From NCBI GenBank assembly GCA_902495245.1, contig CABUWI010000001.1:1-64000 (forward strand): 64,000 nt of DNA, given 5' to 3'. The position numbers and the translations under genes were made by a program. Source of the DNA: an uncultured Porphyromonadaceae bacterium (GTDB lineage Bacteria > Bacteroidota > Bacteroidia > Bacteroidales > Muribaculaceae). Under the pieces are notes generated by a model. It was not told the DNA's origin, did no database searches, and was given only the letters and a program-made list of their open reading frames with translations. Of the stretch, positions 41,801-50,853 are shown piece by piece. The stretch's first letter is position 1; each line of letters starts with the position of its first letter.

Positions 41801-42248
41801 CGTGCGACTGACAGTTGACGGCAATGCTTGCAGTGGCGCAACCAATCTGTTGACACCTGCTGGCGTCAATGTCTACGACCTGAAATACGTTACTTCGCAT
41901 CTTAAAGGAGGCCGCCATACGGCAACCCTTTCGGTGCTCGATGCAGCCGGAAGATGGACAGATGCAACCATCTCGTTCATGGTTGAAAACGCGTTGCCTG
42001 CAACAATGAGTGCGGCAATAGATTCCGATAGCGGAGAAATCAATTTCGAACTGACCTCTTCTCTCAGCGCGCAGGCGAAGAAGCGTCTTGTCGTGGAAAG
42101 TCTTGATGGTGAAGTCGTGATGGCTGAACCCAATGCGGTTTTCCCGTATAAGTTAACTCTTGCCCCGGGTGTATACAGGGCATATGTTCAGTTGCAGACG
42201 CCCACCGCGCTTACTTCAACGCCTAAAGTCGAGCTGGTCATAGACTGA
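38856..42248 (+). CDS. porU: Type IX secretion sortase PorU
   Basis: 1130 residues, cysteine peptidase family C25 (gingipain-like). It removes C-terminal sorting domains from type IX cargo and transfers the cargo to anionic lipopolysaccharide at the surface. Signal peptide about 1-22, N-terminal Ig-like region, catalytic domain about 405-770 with H657 (YFGHGAP) and C696 (YIGSCR), then long C-terminal beta domains. Its presence means the organism likely has a type IX system, consistent with the sorting tails at 24297 and 28436. It is followed by a terminator at 42273-42314. Confidence 0.92.
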   Translation: MKPIYLIPFLLAAVPSIAKASAEPSTSVMASGHWVKIRVDSDGMYQLTYDRLRELGFSNPEKVKLFGYQPNVLLTHRPEQMPSDLTPLYSVNESRQGKIYFYGKSDTNFAPEFWTVSNTVSNIHDRHPYSVGATYFLSDVDVSLSEPEVIAAPVVAEINESDVLTTHTALVYHEEDATILGEGGYLIAGKPIGNSRPSDSKTLSVSKVANDGKAKMIYRCMMSPSKSGDSNYLLASYSDGIMSEESTGLSASYLSDSHERFRMALRYQNITLPAEDGRRNHTVDFAVHPNASPMLYDCALDYCALLYSRRNDMRDESQMHMYFENWHQPAVFSLSSASSTCTVWNVSQSNVVRTVELADRNGAKVGALAAADDRYPNEIVAFDPTSDFPEPVVCGKVNNQNLHALQTPDLVILTSSQLMESAEYAADFHRNTRGLDVVVADQQQVFNEYGSGNTSPEAVRRFLLHLAEKTPGKLRALLIIGPATQMNALNVNDNQPYVVIPECEDEEYCTAITRSYCSDTFYGRLGDFASDGLWPQRVPQLRLLGGDMAIGVGRLPFFSNSEVLEYYKKAAEYVNNPPTYPSIGNVIVSSDFSSQNEESHFCNAEAVVQAFGADIDNDITVFRPASNLYTSVDNTMTKRLMNEALRLGSGFYAYFGHGAPNGIGGTNSKVDLLMQSSTSDDMQHVGRYPLFYIGSCRLAPIDIWPTYLSRSLIANPNGGGIAVIASAREVYQPMNQALGECVARQLHNAADGDWLGDVWRKAQMAAVQEPSLSKRNVVNHLNYNFLGDPAMPVYVATHDVAISAINADGNLKSKAANVVEGTVNVLNGTAVDTRFNGYVLLTVYDTPTVKHNIVKRPTDVSKPYIESVETDMEEIGEYIGEVKNGRFSVNFTGPATSSVGTHRIRAYAYSADGTQRGLGSRKGIAIVDNKNEEVMPDGGAPVIRDFVAGSGSVDSRNPNRTVLSARIETPAGIAASNQLVNPVRLTVDGNACSGATNLLTPAGVNVYDLKYVTSHLKGGRHTATLSVLDAAGRWTDATISFMVENALPATMSAAIDSDSGEINFELTSSLSAQAKKRLVVESLDGEVVMAEPNAVFPYKLTLAPGVYRAYVQLQTPTALTSTPKVELVID

Positions 42249-42272
42249 ACAGAATCGATTTCACAAATGTTA

Positions 42273-42314
42273 AATAACTGTAAGTCCCGAACGGGGCTTG
42301 CAGTTATTTTTTAG
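42273..42314 (+). terminator. porU terminator
   Basis: AATAACTGTAAGTCCC pairs with GGGGCTTGCAGTTATT around GAAC, followed by a T-run. Strong rho-independent form. Confidence 0.85.
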
Positions 42315-42350
42315 TTTCAACTTCTTTATTATAAGTATATTATTAGAATA

Positions 42351-43541
42351 GTGGCACGTCTAAGAAGACATTTGATTTTTTGCCTCGCCGTCTGTGTTCT
42401 ATTCAATGTAGCCGCACAGTCGGATACCGTAATTGCCGCGACTGATACTGCAAAAACAGTTTCGGACTTACAGCAAATCAAGCCGCGGCGTACCATTTTT
42501 CAAAAGTTGATGGACTACATTTCGGATTCTAATCGAAAAAAGCCGACAAAAAAATTTGATTTCAGCATTCTCGGCGGCCCGTATTATTCGCAAGATACTA
42601 ATTTTGGAATCGGTCTGGTAGCAGCAGGCACATATCGGCGTAATCTTGCCGACACCGTAGCGCCACCCACGCAATTCAGCCTGTATGGCGATGTGTCAAT
42701 AACCGGTTACTATAAGGTCGGAGTGGACGGCTCGAGCTATTTTCGCGGTGATCGCATCTGGCTGTACTATGACGTATATTTCTATTCGAGGCCTGACCGC
42801 TATTGGGGCATCGGATATGACAACAACGTCAACGACGACAACATGGTGAAGTACAAACGCTGGAAGGCACGACTGCATGCCGCGGCTTTGTTCCGTGTTT
42901 TTAACCCTAACTTGTATGTCGGTCCCGTCTTGCAACTTGATTATGTCGATGCGAAGACTCAGCCCGATCCGCAACTATGGCGGAGGCAGAAAAGACGCAC
43001 TTTCACCGACGCGGTGGGCATCGGCATTGTGTATGACACCCGCGACGACGTTTATAATGCCTATAGAGGCATCTACGCCCGAATCGAGCAACTGTTTGCA
43101 CCGCGTTTCATCGGCAATCAGTATGATTTTATTCTGACCGAGGGAGATTTCAGATGGTATAAGCAGTTGTGGAAAGGCGGCGTGCTCGCATCGCAACTGC
43201 ATGCGCGCCTGACATTCGGGAACACCCCATGGGGCGAGATGTCTGAGCTTGGCGGCAGTAATTCGATGCGCGGATATTGGGAGGGCCGTTACAATGACAA
43301 ATGTGCGGCCGATTTCACTGTCGAACTGCGTCAGCATCTTTTCCAACGGTTCGGGCTTGTGGCCTGGGGCGGTGTCGGAGAGGTCTTTCCTCGTGTAAAC
43401 GACATGTTCAAGGGCCACGCGCTGTGGAATGCCGGAATCGGTTTGCGCTGGGAATTCAAACATAGAGTTAACGTACGTGTTGACTATGGCTTCGGTCAGG
43501 ACCAACGCGGATTTGTATTTAGCATCAATGAAGCCTTCTGA
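42351..43541 (+). CDS. Omp85/BamA-like outer-membrane beta-barrel protein
   Basis: 396 residues from a GTG start. Signal peptide about 1-22, then no POTRA domain but a surface-antigen-type beta-barrel including SMRGYWEGRY, the RGY-type loop of Omp85 proteins, and a final strand GFVFSINEAF ending in an aromatic residue. Its end overlaps the next gene by 14 bases, so the pair is probably co-translated. The role is unknown; a patatin-free, POTRA-free barrel of this kind may assist export of lipids or proteins. The GTG start is taken because no ATG precedes the signal peptide. Confidence 0.8.
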   Translation: MARLRRHLIFCLAVCVLFNVAAQSDTVIAATDTAKTVSDLQQIKPRRTIFQKLMDYISDSNRKKPTKKFDFSILGGPYYSQDTNFGIGLVAAGTYRRNLADTVAPPTQFSLYGDVSITGYYKVGVDGSSYFRGDRIWLYYDVYFYSRPDRYWGIGYDNNVNDDNMVKYKRWKARLHAAALFRVFNPNLYVGPVLQLDYVDAKTQPDPQLWRRQKRRTFTDAVGIGIVYDTRDDVYNAYRGIYARIEQLFAPRFIGNQYDFILTEGDFRWYKQLWKGGVLASQLHARLTFGNTPWGEMSELGGSNSMRGYWEGRYNDKCAADFTVELRQHLFQRFGLVAWGGVGEVFPRVNDMFKGHALWNAGIGLRWEFKHRVNVRVDYGFGQDQRGFVFSINEAF

Positions 43542-45246
43542 TAAATTTAACCGCAGACTCGGTCGCTTCCTGTTGTGGGGCGTGCCGCTGCTGATGACCA
43601 TACCCAATATCGCTCTGTGCGCCTATGGCCATATGCCGCTGTGCGCGATATTGGCCAACATATTGCTGCCGTTAGGCCTTGTCGGCCTCTTTGTTTCGAT
43701 TCGCGGTCGGGTAGGGCTTAACACGCTACTTCTGCTCCCGCTGATGGTGCTGGCTGCTTTCCAGATAGTGCTGTTGTTTCTGTATGCCGACGGGTCAATT
43801 ATCGGAGTGGATATGTTTCTGAATGTCGCAACAACCAACTCGTCCGAGGCCCGCGAACTTTTAGAGAATCTGAGGCCGGCAATAGCCGTCGTCATTCTTC
43901 TATATCTGCCGCCGCTTGTCTGTGCAGTGATTGCTGTCAGGCGCAGGGTACGGCCGTCATGCAGAAGCAAGCATATTGCCCGCACTACCGGCGTTTTATT
44001 GACAGCCGCAGGCAGCGTGGCGCTCGGCATCTGTGTCGCTGTCAGGCCGACATATCATATAGATGAAGATCTCTATCCTGTCAATGTAATCTGCAATCTC
44101 GGGGCTGCGTTTTATCGTTCGCATGCCTCGGCCAACTATCCCGAGACCAGTTCCGACTATACGTTCGACGCAGAATCATCGCGCCCCGACAGCATTCGCG
44201 AGGTCTATATCGCGGTAATTGGCGAGACAGCGCGGGCCGACAACTGGCAATTGTTCGGCTATGGCCGATTCACCACGCCTGAATTGTGTTCGTTGCCACA
44301 TGACGGTCTGGTCGGATTCGGCGCGGCTTTTTCCGAAAGTAACACAACGCACAAGTCGGTTCCGCTTCTGCTTTCGACCCTTGATGTCAAATGTTTTGCC
44401 GACAGTATCAATTGTGTGAAATCAGTTATCTCCGCATTCAAGGAGGCCGGTTTCAGAACCGATGCGGTTAGCATGCAGTGTCGCAACGGTTCTTATATCG
44501 ACTATTTTCTCGAAGAGGCCGACTCAACAATCTTTCAGCGCGAACCCCGGCCCGGCACCGTGCGGACGGACATCTACGATGTCGACCTTCTTGCGTCGGT
44601 AGATTCGATTATGGCCCGCGGAGCACGTAAGCAACTGATTGTTTTGCACCAATATGGCTCACATTTCAATTATGCCGACCGCTATCCCCGCAGTGAGGCT
44701 TACTTTCTGCCGGACAAAACCACGGAGGCCAAAGCGTCTAATCGCGGCCAACTGGTCAACGCCTACGACAACGCCGTGCGCCAGACCGACCGCTTGCTCG
44801 CCGCCCTGATTGAACGGCTCGACTCACTGGGCTGCACGGGCGGCCTGATATATACATCAGACCATGGCGAGGATATATTCGACGACGCCCGCAACAGGTT
44901 TTTGCATGCGTCGCCAACGCCGACTTATTTCCAACTTCACGTTCCGATGTTGCTGTACATGACTCGCGAACTCATGGCGACACACCCTGAATTGGCGGCT
45001 AATGCACGGGCAAATAGAGATTGTGAGGTGAGCTCGTCGGCAGCTTATGCGCCGACGCTGATGCACATGGCCGGTTTGCGGACTCATCGGCTTGACAAGT
45101 CTCGGGCGCTGACTTCGCGGCAGTATCGACCGGAGTCGGAACATCTCTTTCTTTCAGACCGTAATAGGCCCGAAACACTCCACGAGGCCGGATTCAGAAC
45201 TGAAGATTTTGAGCGACTGTCGCGCCTGAAGAATGTGCGGCGGTAG
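43528..45246 (+). CDS. Lipid A-type phosphoethanolamine transferase
   Basis: 572 residues. N-terminal membrane domain with about five helices (about 12-180), then a periplasmic sulfatase/alkaline-phosphatase-fold domain with T234 nucleophile (IGETARADN) and metal ligands in YTSDHGEDIF (D445, H446). It is of the EptA/CptA family, transferring phosphoethanolamine from phosphatidylethanolamine onto lipid A or core sugars. Start 43528 is preferred to 43429 because the earlier start lies deep in the preceding gene and adds no signal. It overlaps the Omp85-like barrel gene by 14 bases. Confidence 0.88.
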   Translation: MKPSDKFNRRLGRFLLWGVPLLMTIPNIALCAYGHMPLCAILANILLPLGLVGLFVSIRGRVGLNTLLLLPLMVLAAFQIVLLFLYADGSIIGVDMFLNVATTNSSEARELLENLRPAIAVVILLYLPPLVCAVIAVRRRVRPSCRSKHIARTTGVLLTAAGSVALGICVAVRPTYHIDEDLYPVNVICNLGAAFYRSHASANYPETSSDYTFDAESSRPDSIREVYIAVIGETARADNWQLFGYGRFTTPELCSLPHDGLVGFGAAFSESNTTHKSVPLLLSTLDVKCFADSINCVKSVISAFKEAGFRTDAVSMQCRNGSYIDYFLEEADSTIFQREPRPGTVRTDIYDVDLLASVDSIMARGARKQLIVLHQYGSHFNYADRYPRSEAYFLPDKTTEAKASNRGQLVNAYDNAVRQTDRLLAALIERLDSLGCTGGLIYTSDHGEDIFDDARNRFLHASPTPTYFQLHVPMLLYMTRELMATHPELAANARANRDCEVSSSAAYAPTLMHMAGLRTHRLDKSRALTSRQYRPESEHLFLSDRNRPETLHEAGFRTEDFERLSRLKNVRR

Positions 45247-45255
45247 GAGTTTCTG

Positions 45256-47022
45256 CTATATGGAAGATAGTTCGAGCCATTCGAGTTCGGCTGCGTCGAG
45301 TTGCTCTTTGACGTCGGCATATCGGGCCGTGGCGGTTTGGTAATCGTCTACCGTACCGGAGGAGAAGGCAGCTTCAAGAGTCTGCTTCTCCGCTGTCAGA
45401 GCGTCTATAATATTTTCAAGCTCTTCGAGTCGCCGTTTCTCTTTGAACGAGAGTTTACGAGGCTTTTCAGGCGTCGGAGATGCATCGTTGCGTCTCTTGT
45501 CGGTTTTGGTCGCCGGCTGTTGCGACTCGGCCGCCGCTTTCTCGGCTTGCCAACGGCGAAAGTCGGAATAGTTGCCCGGAAAGTCGCGTACAATGCCGTC
45601 GCCCGAAAAGACAAAGAGATGGTCGACCATGTTGTCGAGAAAATAGCGGTCATGACTCACGACCATCAGACACCCGTTGAAGTTTGCAAGATAATCTTCA
45701 AGCAGTCCGAGGGTAATGATGTCGAGGTCGTTGGTCGGCTCGTCGAGAATCAGGAAGTTGGGCGAGCGCATCAGTACCATTGCCAGGTGCAGCCGGGCCA
45801 GCTCGCCGCCCGAAAGAGTGTGAATATATTTCTGCTGATCTTTGGGCGAGAACAGAAACTGCTGAAGAAACTGCATGGGCGACCGACGTTCGCCGCCGTG
45901 CAACACGATGTCTTCGGCAATGTCGCTGATTGCGTCGATAACCTTCTTCTCGCGCGGCAATTGTGGGCCTTCCTGGCTGTAATAGCCGAAACGGACAGTC
46001 TCGCCTATTCGGAATTCGCCGCTGTCAGGCGCCATGAGTCCGAGCAGCATCTTGATGAAAGTCGACTTGCCCACACCGTTTTCGCCTATGATGCCGACCT
46101 TGTCGTAGCGTGCGAAAGTGTAGGTGAAATCGTCAAGGACACATTTGTCTCCGAAGCGTTTTGTAACGCCTTCCGCCTCGAAAATCTTGGATCCGATGCG
46201 CGAAGCTTTGACGTTGAGCTGCATCTCGGCAGTCGAGTCTGTAACCTTCATTGACGCGCGTCGGCGCAGCTCGTGGTAGGCGTCTATTCGATACTGCGCC
46301 TTTCCGGCACGTGCCTGAGGTTGCCGACTGATCCACTCCTGCTCCCGGCGCAGTGTGTTTTTTACCTTTGCCAGTTCGCCTGTAAGGGCATCGATGCGCT
46401 CTTTGCGTCGCCGCAGATATTCGGCATAGTTTCCTTTATAGGTGAAGATGCGTCCGAGGTCAATCTCAATAATTTTGTTGCAGACTCGGTCAAGAAAATA
46501 TCGGTCGTGTGTAACCAGCAGTATTGTCGACGATGAGCGTGTCAGTCGCGCCTCAAGCCATTCGATTATGGCTATATCCAGATGGTTGGTCGGCTCGTCG
46601 AGAATGAGCAAATCAGGCTCTGAGAGAAGAGCGGCAGCGATGGCCACGCGCTTTTGCTGACCGCCCGAAAGAGTGGACATCGGGGCATTGACATCGATGA
46701 TTCCCACTTGTGTAAGCATTCTCTTGGCCTCATCTGCATCAAAGGCCGAACAGACGCCAAGCGGAGTGTTGTCGGCCGAACCGAAGTCGGGCTTCTGTTC
46801 CACAAGAGCGACTTTAAGTCCCTGACGGCACGTAACCGTGCCGGAATCGGCCGACTCCTTGCCGGCCAATATGCGCAACATGGTTGTCTTGCCCGTGCCG
46901 TTGCGGGCAATAAGTCCGATTTTATCTCCGCGGTTAATGCCGAACGTTACGTCAGAGAAAAGCAGGCGGTCGCCGTAACTTTTCGTGAGGTTTTCAATCT
47001 GAAGAAATGATGTCAGTGCCAT
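45256..47022 (-). CDS. ABC-F family ATPase
   Basis: 588 residues. Two ATPase domains: first with Walker A GRNGTGKTT and signature LSGGQQKR, second with GENGVGKST and LSGGELAR. The inter-domain linker (about 240-300) is charged and basic. A C-terminal coiled coil (about 525-588) resembles Uup. ABC-F proteins act on the ribosome rather than in transport, some giving antibiotic resistance; this one looks like a housekeeping Uup-type member. Start 47022 (MALTSF) is chosen because the earlier in-frame start at 47070 would add residues unlike the family. Confidence 0.9.
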   Translation of the reverse strand: MALTSFLQIENLTKSYGDRLLFSDVTFGINRGDKIGLIARNGTGKTTMLRILAGKESADSGTVTCRQGLKVALVEQKPDFGSADNTPLGVCSAFDADEAKRMLTQVGIIDVNAPMSTLSGGQQKRVAIAAALLSEPDLLILDEPTNHLDIAIIEWLEARLTRSSSTILLVTHDRYFLDRVCNKIIEIDLGRIFTYKGNYAEYLRRRKERIDALTGELAKVKNTLRREQEWISRQPQARAGKAQYRIDAYHELRRRASMKVTDSTAEMQLNVKASRIGSKIFEAEGVTKRFGDKCVLDDFTYTFARYDKVGIIGENGVGKSTFIKMLLGLMAPDSGEFRIGETVRFGYYSQEGPQLPREKKVIDAISDIAEDIVLHGGERRSPMQFLQQFLFSPKDQQKYIHTLSGGELARLHLAMVLMRSPNFLILDEPTNDLDIITLGLLEDYLANFNGCLMVVSHDRYFLDNMVDHLFVFSGDGIVRDFPGNYSDFRRWQAEKAAAESQQPATKTDKRRNDASPTPEKPRKLSFKEKRRLEELENIIDALTAEKQTLEAAFSSGTVDDYQTATARYADVKEQLDAAELEWLELSSI

Positions 47023-47136
47023 ATTTGATGCAAAGTTACAAATTTTAGCCGAAAATATGTTGTCAAACAAAAAACTATTACTAAATTAGCGGCATTAAAA
47101 CTAATATATAAAACAAATAAAATTCTACATATCAAT

Positions 47137-47688
47137 ATGATATTCAATTTCCGAATTGTTTCAGACGAGGTCGACAACTTCCGCCGCGACATTCAGATTG
47201 ACGCCGATGCAACTTTTCTTGAACTGCGCAACGCGATATATGACAGTGTCGGCTATGACAAGAACCAGATGTGCTCTTTCTTCATATGCGATGACGATTG
47301 GGAGAAAGAACGTGAAATCACGCTCGAGGATATGGGTCTGGACTCTTCTGAAGACGCCTATCTGATGGAAGACACCATTCTCAGCGACGAGATTGAAGAC
47401 GAGGGCCAGCGCCTGATGCTCACGTTCGATTACATGAATGACCGCTCGTTCTATATCGAGATGAAGAAGTCAGAGACAGGCCGTAACCTGATGGACGCGT
47501 TCGTAACCACCTCGATGGGTACTGCGCCTGCCCAGGAGAGCGAACTGGAGATTCCGACGGTTGATGCAGCCAAGGCCAATGCCGCCAAGCGCGTTGACGA
47601 TTTTGACGACGAGTTTTACGGCTCGGATTCCTATAACGACGACGAGTTTGAAGCCGGCGGCTTCTCGGACATGACCCTCGACGAATAA
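47137..47688 (+). CDS. pRiA4b ORF-3-like protein
   Basis: 183 residues, acidic (many D and E). The N-terminal 110 residues follow the PF07929 pattern: IFNFRIVSDEVDNFRRDI, LRNAIYDSVGY, FFICDDDWEKE, LMLTFDYMNDRSFYIEM. The family is small and of unknown function, common in plasmids and chromosomes. The C-terminal tail is low complexity and acidic. It is a single gene with a strong bidirectional terminator following. Confidence 0.85.
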   Translation: MIFNFRIVSDEVDNFRRDIQIDADATFLELRNAIYDSVGYDKNQMCSFFICDDDWEKEREITLEDMGLDSSEDAYLMEDTILSDEIEDEGQRLMLTFDYMNDRSFYIEMKKSETGRNLMDAFVTTSMGTAPAQESELEIPTVDAAKANAAKRVDDFDDEFYGSDSYNDDEFEAGGFSDMTLDE

Positions 47689-47704
47689 ACCTGCGCAAAC
47701 GTAT

Positions 47705-47750
47705 AAAATTGCAAAAGCGGAGATGTTCATGTCTCCGCTTTTGCAATTTT
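47705..47750. terminator. Bidirectional terminator
   Basis: A 19-bp perfect stem (47705-47723 with 47732-47750) has an 8-base loop and A- and T-runs at the two sides, between convergent genes. Confidence 0.88.
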
Positions 47751-47768
47751 ATGAGTTGTGCAGGTAAA

Positions 47769-48467
47769 TCAGTCGATGTCGGGGGCGATGAGCTTGTAGC
47801 CTTTGCCGTGAATGTTGATGATTTCGATCGAGGGGTCTTCGCGCAGCAGTTTGCGCAGCTTGGTGATGTAAACGTCCATGGAACGGGCGTTGAAGTAGTT
47901 GTCGTCAATCCAGATTGTCTTGAGTGCATAGTTGCGCTCGAGAATCTCGTTGGCGTGGTTGCAGAGCAGGGTGAGCAGTTCGCTCTCCTTAGTGGTGAGT
48001 TTGGTCGACTTGTCGCCGATCATGAGGGTCTGCTTCTGTGTGTCGAAGGTGAAGTTGCCGAGACGGAACATGGTGATGTCCTTGTCGCGTTTGCCGCGCA
48101 CACGGCGCAGAATGGCCTCGATGCGGAACACGAGTTCTTCCATCGAGAACGGCTTGGTGATGTAGTCGTCGGCGCCGATCTTGAAGCCTGAGAAGATGTC
48201 TTCCTTCATGGCGCGAGCCGAAAGGAAGATGATGGGTACTTCCGAGTTGACGTTGCGGATTTCCTGGGCAACCTGGAATCCGTCTTTTTCAGGCATCATG
48301 ACGTCGAGAACGCAAAGGTCATACTTGCCTTTGATGAACGCGCGGTAGCCCTGGTCGCCGTCGGGATAGAGGTCGGCGGCGAAACCTTTTGCCTGAAGGT
48401 ATTCGCGAAGAAGCATGCCGAGATTCTCGTCATCTTCGCAGAGCAGGATTCTAACTTTTTCTTCCAT
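47769..48467 (-). CDS. rprY: Response regulator, RprY type (OmpR family)
   Basis: 232 residues. Receiver domain (about 5-120) with phosphoacceptor D55 (VLDVMMP) and KPFS; winged-helix DNA-binding domain about 135-230. The sequence pattern (ILLCEDDENLGMLLREYLQA) is the same as that of Bacteroides RprY. Start 48467 is chosen because MEEKVRIL is the typical N-terminus; 48506 would add 13 residues running into the kinase stop region. It is downstream of the kinase in the same operon. Confidence 0.92.
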   Translation of the reverse strand: MEEKVRILLCEDDENLGMLLREYLQAKGFAADLYPDGDQGYRAFIKGKYDLCVLDVMMPEKDGFQVAQEIRNVNSEVPIIFLSARAMKEDIFSGFKIGADDYITKPFSMEELVFRIEAILRRVRGKRDKDITMFRLGNFTFDTQKQTLMIGDKSTKLTTKESELLTLLCNHANEILERNYALKTIWIDDNYFNARSMDVYITKLRKLLREDPSIEIINIHGKGYKLIAPDID

Positions 48468-48492
48468 AGCTATATTGGGGTTTTGATTATGA

Positions 48493-50022
48493 TTATTCCG
48501 TTTCACGCAGCAACGGCAGGGTGATTGTGAATGTCGTGCCCTTGCCGAGCTCTGATTCTACTGAAATTTCGCCGCGGAAGTCCGAGACCATCTTCTTGAC
48601 GTAGGCCAGTCCGAGGCCGAAGCCTTTGACGTCGTGTCGGTTGCCGGTGTTCACGCGGTAGAACTTATCGAAGATTTTCGACATGTCTTCCTTGCGCATG
48701 CCGATGCCGGTGTCGCTGACCGCTATGCGCAATTTGTTGGGGTGGGGGTTGGACGTGGTGATTTTAAGAATCATCGGCGCGTCTTTGCGACGATATTTTA
48801 CGGCATTGTCGAGCAGGTTGAAAATCACGTTTGTGAAGTGCATCTCGTCCACCTCAACCACTGCGTTTTTGGCGTCGAGCTCGGTCGATATGCGGCCGCC
48901 GTACTTTTCAACTTTAAGTTTGAATGTGTGCGATATCGACGCAATGACATTATTGGCGTTGACGTCAGTGAGATTGAGCGACTGCTGTTGCTGATAGTAC
49001 AGCGACATCTGAAGCACGGTTTCGACGAGAAAGCGCAGACGTTTTGTGTCATCGTTGATTACGTCGGTTACGTGTTTCATCATGGTCTCGCTTTTGCGCA
49101 CGGCGGGGTCGGCCAACATCTGGCCGGCGAGCGAGATGGAGCTTATGGGGGTTTTCAGCTCATGGGTCATGTTGTTTATGAAGTCATTCTTCATCTCGTT
49201 GATTTTCTTCTGCTTGAACGCGGTCATAATCGCGTAGAGGAAAATCAGCAGCATGATGAATGTGAACACCATTGACGGAACCATAAACTTGATTGACGAG
49301 AATATATAGTTGCGTTTGGTGGGGAAGAGCACGCAGAGATAGTTCGTGCGCGCGGGTGCATCGTTAGGAAAGAGAGGGAGGAAGAAGGCATCGGGGTCTT
49401 CGCGCAGGGTGCGCGAGGAAACCACCGGGAAACCCTCGGTGCGATAAATAACCGACTGGTAGCGGTTGGTAACGGCAAACTCAAACGGAATCTTGATGCC
49501 GTTGTTCTCCAGTTCGCTGCGCAGCAGGGTGCGCACCATTGTCGAATCGGCGCGCTGACTGATGGGGCGGGTGCTGCTTTGCGAAAGTATTTTAAGAATG
49601 ACGTCTTCAATCAGTCCGCGCTGATAGAGGTAACGGCCGTGCAGATTGGACGTCGCGGTCGAGCCGCCGAGCCTGATTGAGGAATTCTTCTTAAGTTTGG
49701 AGAGTTCAGACTGCGAGCCCTCAATCGTGAGCGCACCGGTCAGGCCGCTCTGAGTGGTGAAAGTCATGGCCATGGCCTCGCCGTTCTCTCCCGTGAAGTC
49801 GCTCAGGTCTTCGACTTGCGCGAGGCTCTGGTCAAGAAAATATTTCGCTTCCTGCTGTTCGAGCATGACGGAGACGGCGTATAGCGACCGGCGGACATTT
49901 TCGTCGAACTGGTCGTTGCGCATGCGCACCATACTGCTCATATACAGAAACTGAACGTATACAAGCCCGATGAAGGTGAGCGCCATGATTATGGTCAGGA
50001 ACCAAATTGTCGATTTCTTCAT
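48493..50022 (-). CDS. rprX: Sensor histidine kinase, RprX type
   Basis: 509 residues. Membrane helices at about 8-28 and 245-267 enclose a periplasmic sensor domain of about 215 residues. Then come the HisKA domain with H287 (MTHELKTPI) and the HATPase domain (NLLDNAVKYRRK, DTGIGM, GFGLGLAYV). It phosphorylates the response regulator encoded just downstream. In Bacteroides the RprX/RprY pair affects stress and envelope responses and sodium pumping genes. Confidence 0.92.
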   Translation of the reverse strand: MKKSTIWFLTIIMALTFIGLVYVQFLYMSSMVRMRNDQFDENVRRSLYAVSVMLEQQEAKYFLDQSLAQVEDLSDFTGENGEAMAMTFTTQSGLTGALTIEGSQSELSKLKKNSSIRLGGSTATSNLHGRYLYQRGLIEDVILKILSQSSTRPISQRADSTMVRTLLRSELENNGIKIPFEFAVTNRYQSVIYRTEGFPVVSSRTLREDPDAFFLPLFPNDAPARTNYLCVLFPTKRNYIFSSIKFMVPSMVFTFIMLLIFLYAIMTAFKQKKINEMKNDFINNMTHELKTPISSISLAGQMLADPAVRKSETMMKHVTDVINDDTKRLRFLVETVLQMSLYYQQQQSLNLTDVNANNVIASISHTFKLKVEKYGGRISTELDAKNAVVEVDEMHFTNVIFNLLDNAVKYRRKDAPMILKITTSNPHPNKLRIAVSDTGIGMRKEDMSKIFDKFYRVNTGNRHDVKGFGLGLAYVKKMVSDFRGEISVESELGKGTTFTITLPLLRETE

Positions 50023-50178
50023 TCGGAAGTCAATTTATATCTATTTAACACTTACGATGAGGTTTTGTTTTAATTTCAGTTAATGATTGTCTTTAACATT
50101 TGAGTGCAAAATTAACATAAAATTCCATACCTCGCAAACAATCATGCCAAAAAAGTCCGATATTTGAATAAAAATGCG

Positions 50179-50186
50179 TAAATTTG
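50179..50186 (+). promoter_or_regulatory. Arginine operon -7 box
   Basis: TAAATTTG, 41 bp before the chosen GNAT start at 50228. It lies inside the frame that would begin at 50174 and so argues against that longer start. Confidence 0.45.
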
Positions 50187-50227
50187 TTGCTCAATTTCAT
50201 AAAACGAAAGCTATTGTTCACAAAGAA

Positions 50228-50848
50228 ATGGGAGAAAGAAACATTGCGGTGAAGTTCGCGGAGCCTGAACATGCTGTTCATGCAGAACGAATCTGTAACC
50301 TCATCTATGAGTCCGCCCTTCAGCGCGGAACCGGCATCGCACGTCGCAGCAACGAATATATCGCCGCCAAAATCAACGGCGGGAAAGCCGTTGTGGCGCT
50401 CGACGGCGAAAAGCTCGTGGGCTTCAGCTATATCGAATGCTGGGGCCATGGCGACTATGTGGCTACGTCCGGTCTGATTGTAGACCCTGAATATCGCCAT
50501 CTCGGCCTTGCCGCACGAATCAAGGCCAAGACTTTCGAGCTGGCGCGCGAAAGGTTTCCATATGCCAAGATTTTCAGTATCACGACATCGCTGCCTGTAA
50601 TGAAGCTGAACTCGCGCATAGGCTATAAGCCCGTAACTTTTTCCGAACTTACCGACGACGACGAGTTCTGGCGCGGCTGTGAGGGCTGTGTGAACTACGA
50701 CATATTGCAGCGCAACAATCGGCGCATGTGTCTGTGCACGGGCATGCTCTTCGACCCCAAGCAAGAGGTGAAGAAACAGGGCTATTTCGCGCCTTATCTC
50801 GTCTTTTGGAAAAATAAATTCGCTAAATTGTTTAATCTCAAGAAATAA
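50228..50848 (+). CDS. GNAT acyltransferase heading the arginine operon
   Basis: 206 residues, GNAT fold with the acyl-CoA-binding motif YRHLGLAARIKAK and VDPEYRH before it. A cysteine-rich segment at the end (CEGCVNYD and CLCTG) may bind metal. As the first gene of the arginine operon it is a good candidate for the glutamate N-acyltransferase step (acetyl or succinyl) that no other gene here supplies; this is inference. The start at 50228 is used because the promoter box lies inside the longer frame. Confidence 0.75.
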   Translation: MGERNIAVKFAEPEHAVHAERICNLIYESALQRGTGIARRSNEYIAAKINGGKAVVALDGEKLVGFSYIECWGHGDYVATSGLIVDPEYRHLGLAARIKAKTFELARERFPYAKIFSITTSLPVMKLNSRIGYKPVTFSELTDDDEFWRGCEGCVNYDILQRNNRRMCLCTGMLFDPKQEVKKQGYFAPYLVFWKNKFAKLFNLKK

Positions 50849-50853
50849 ACATC

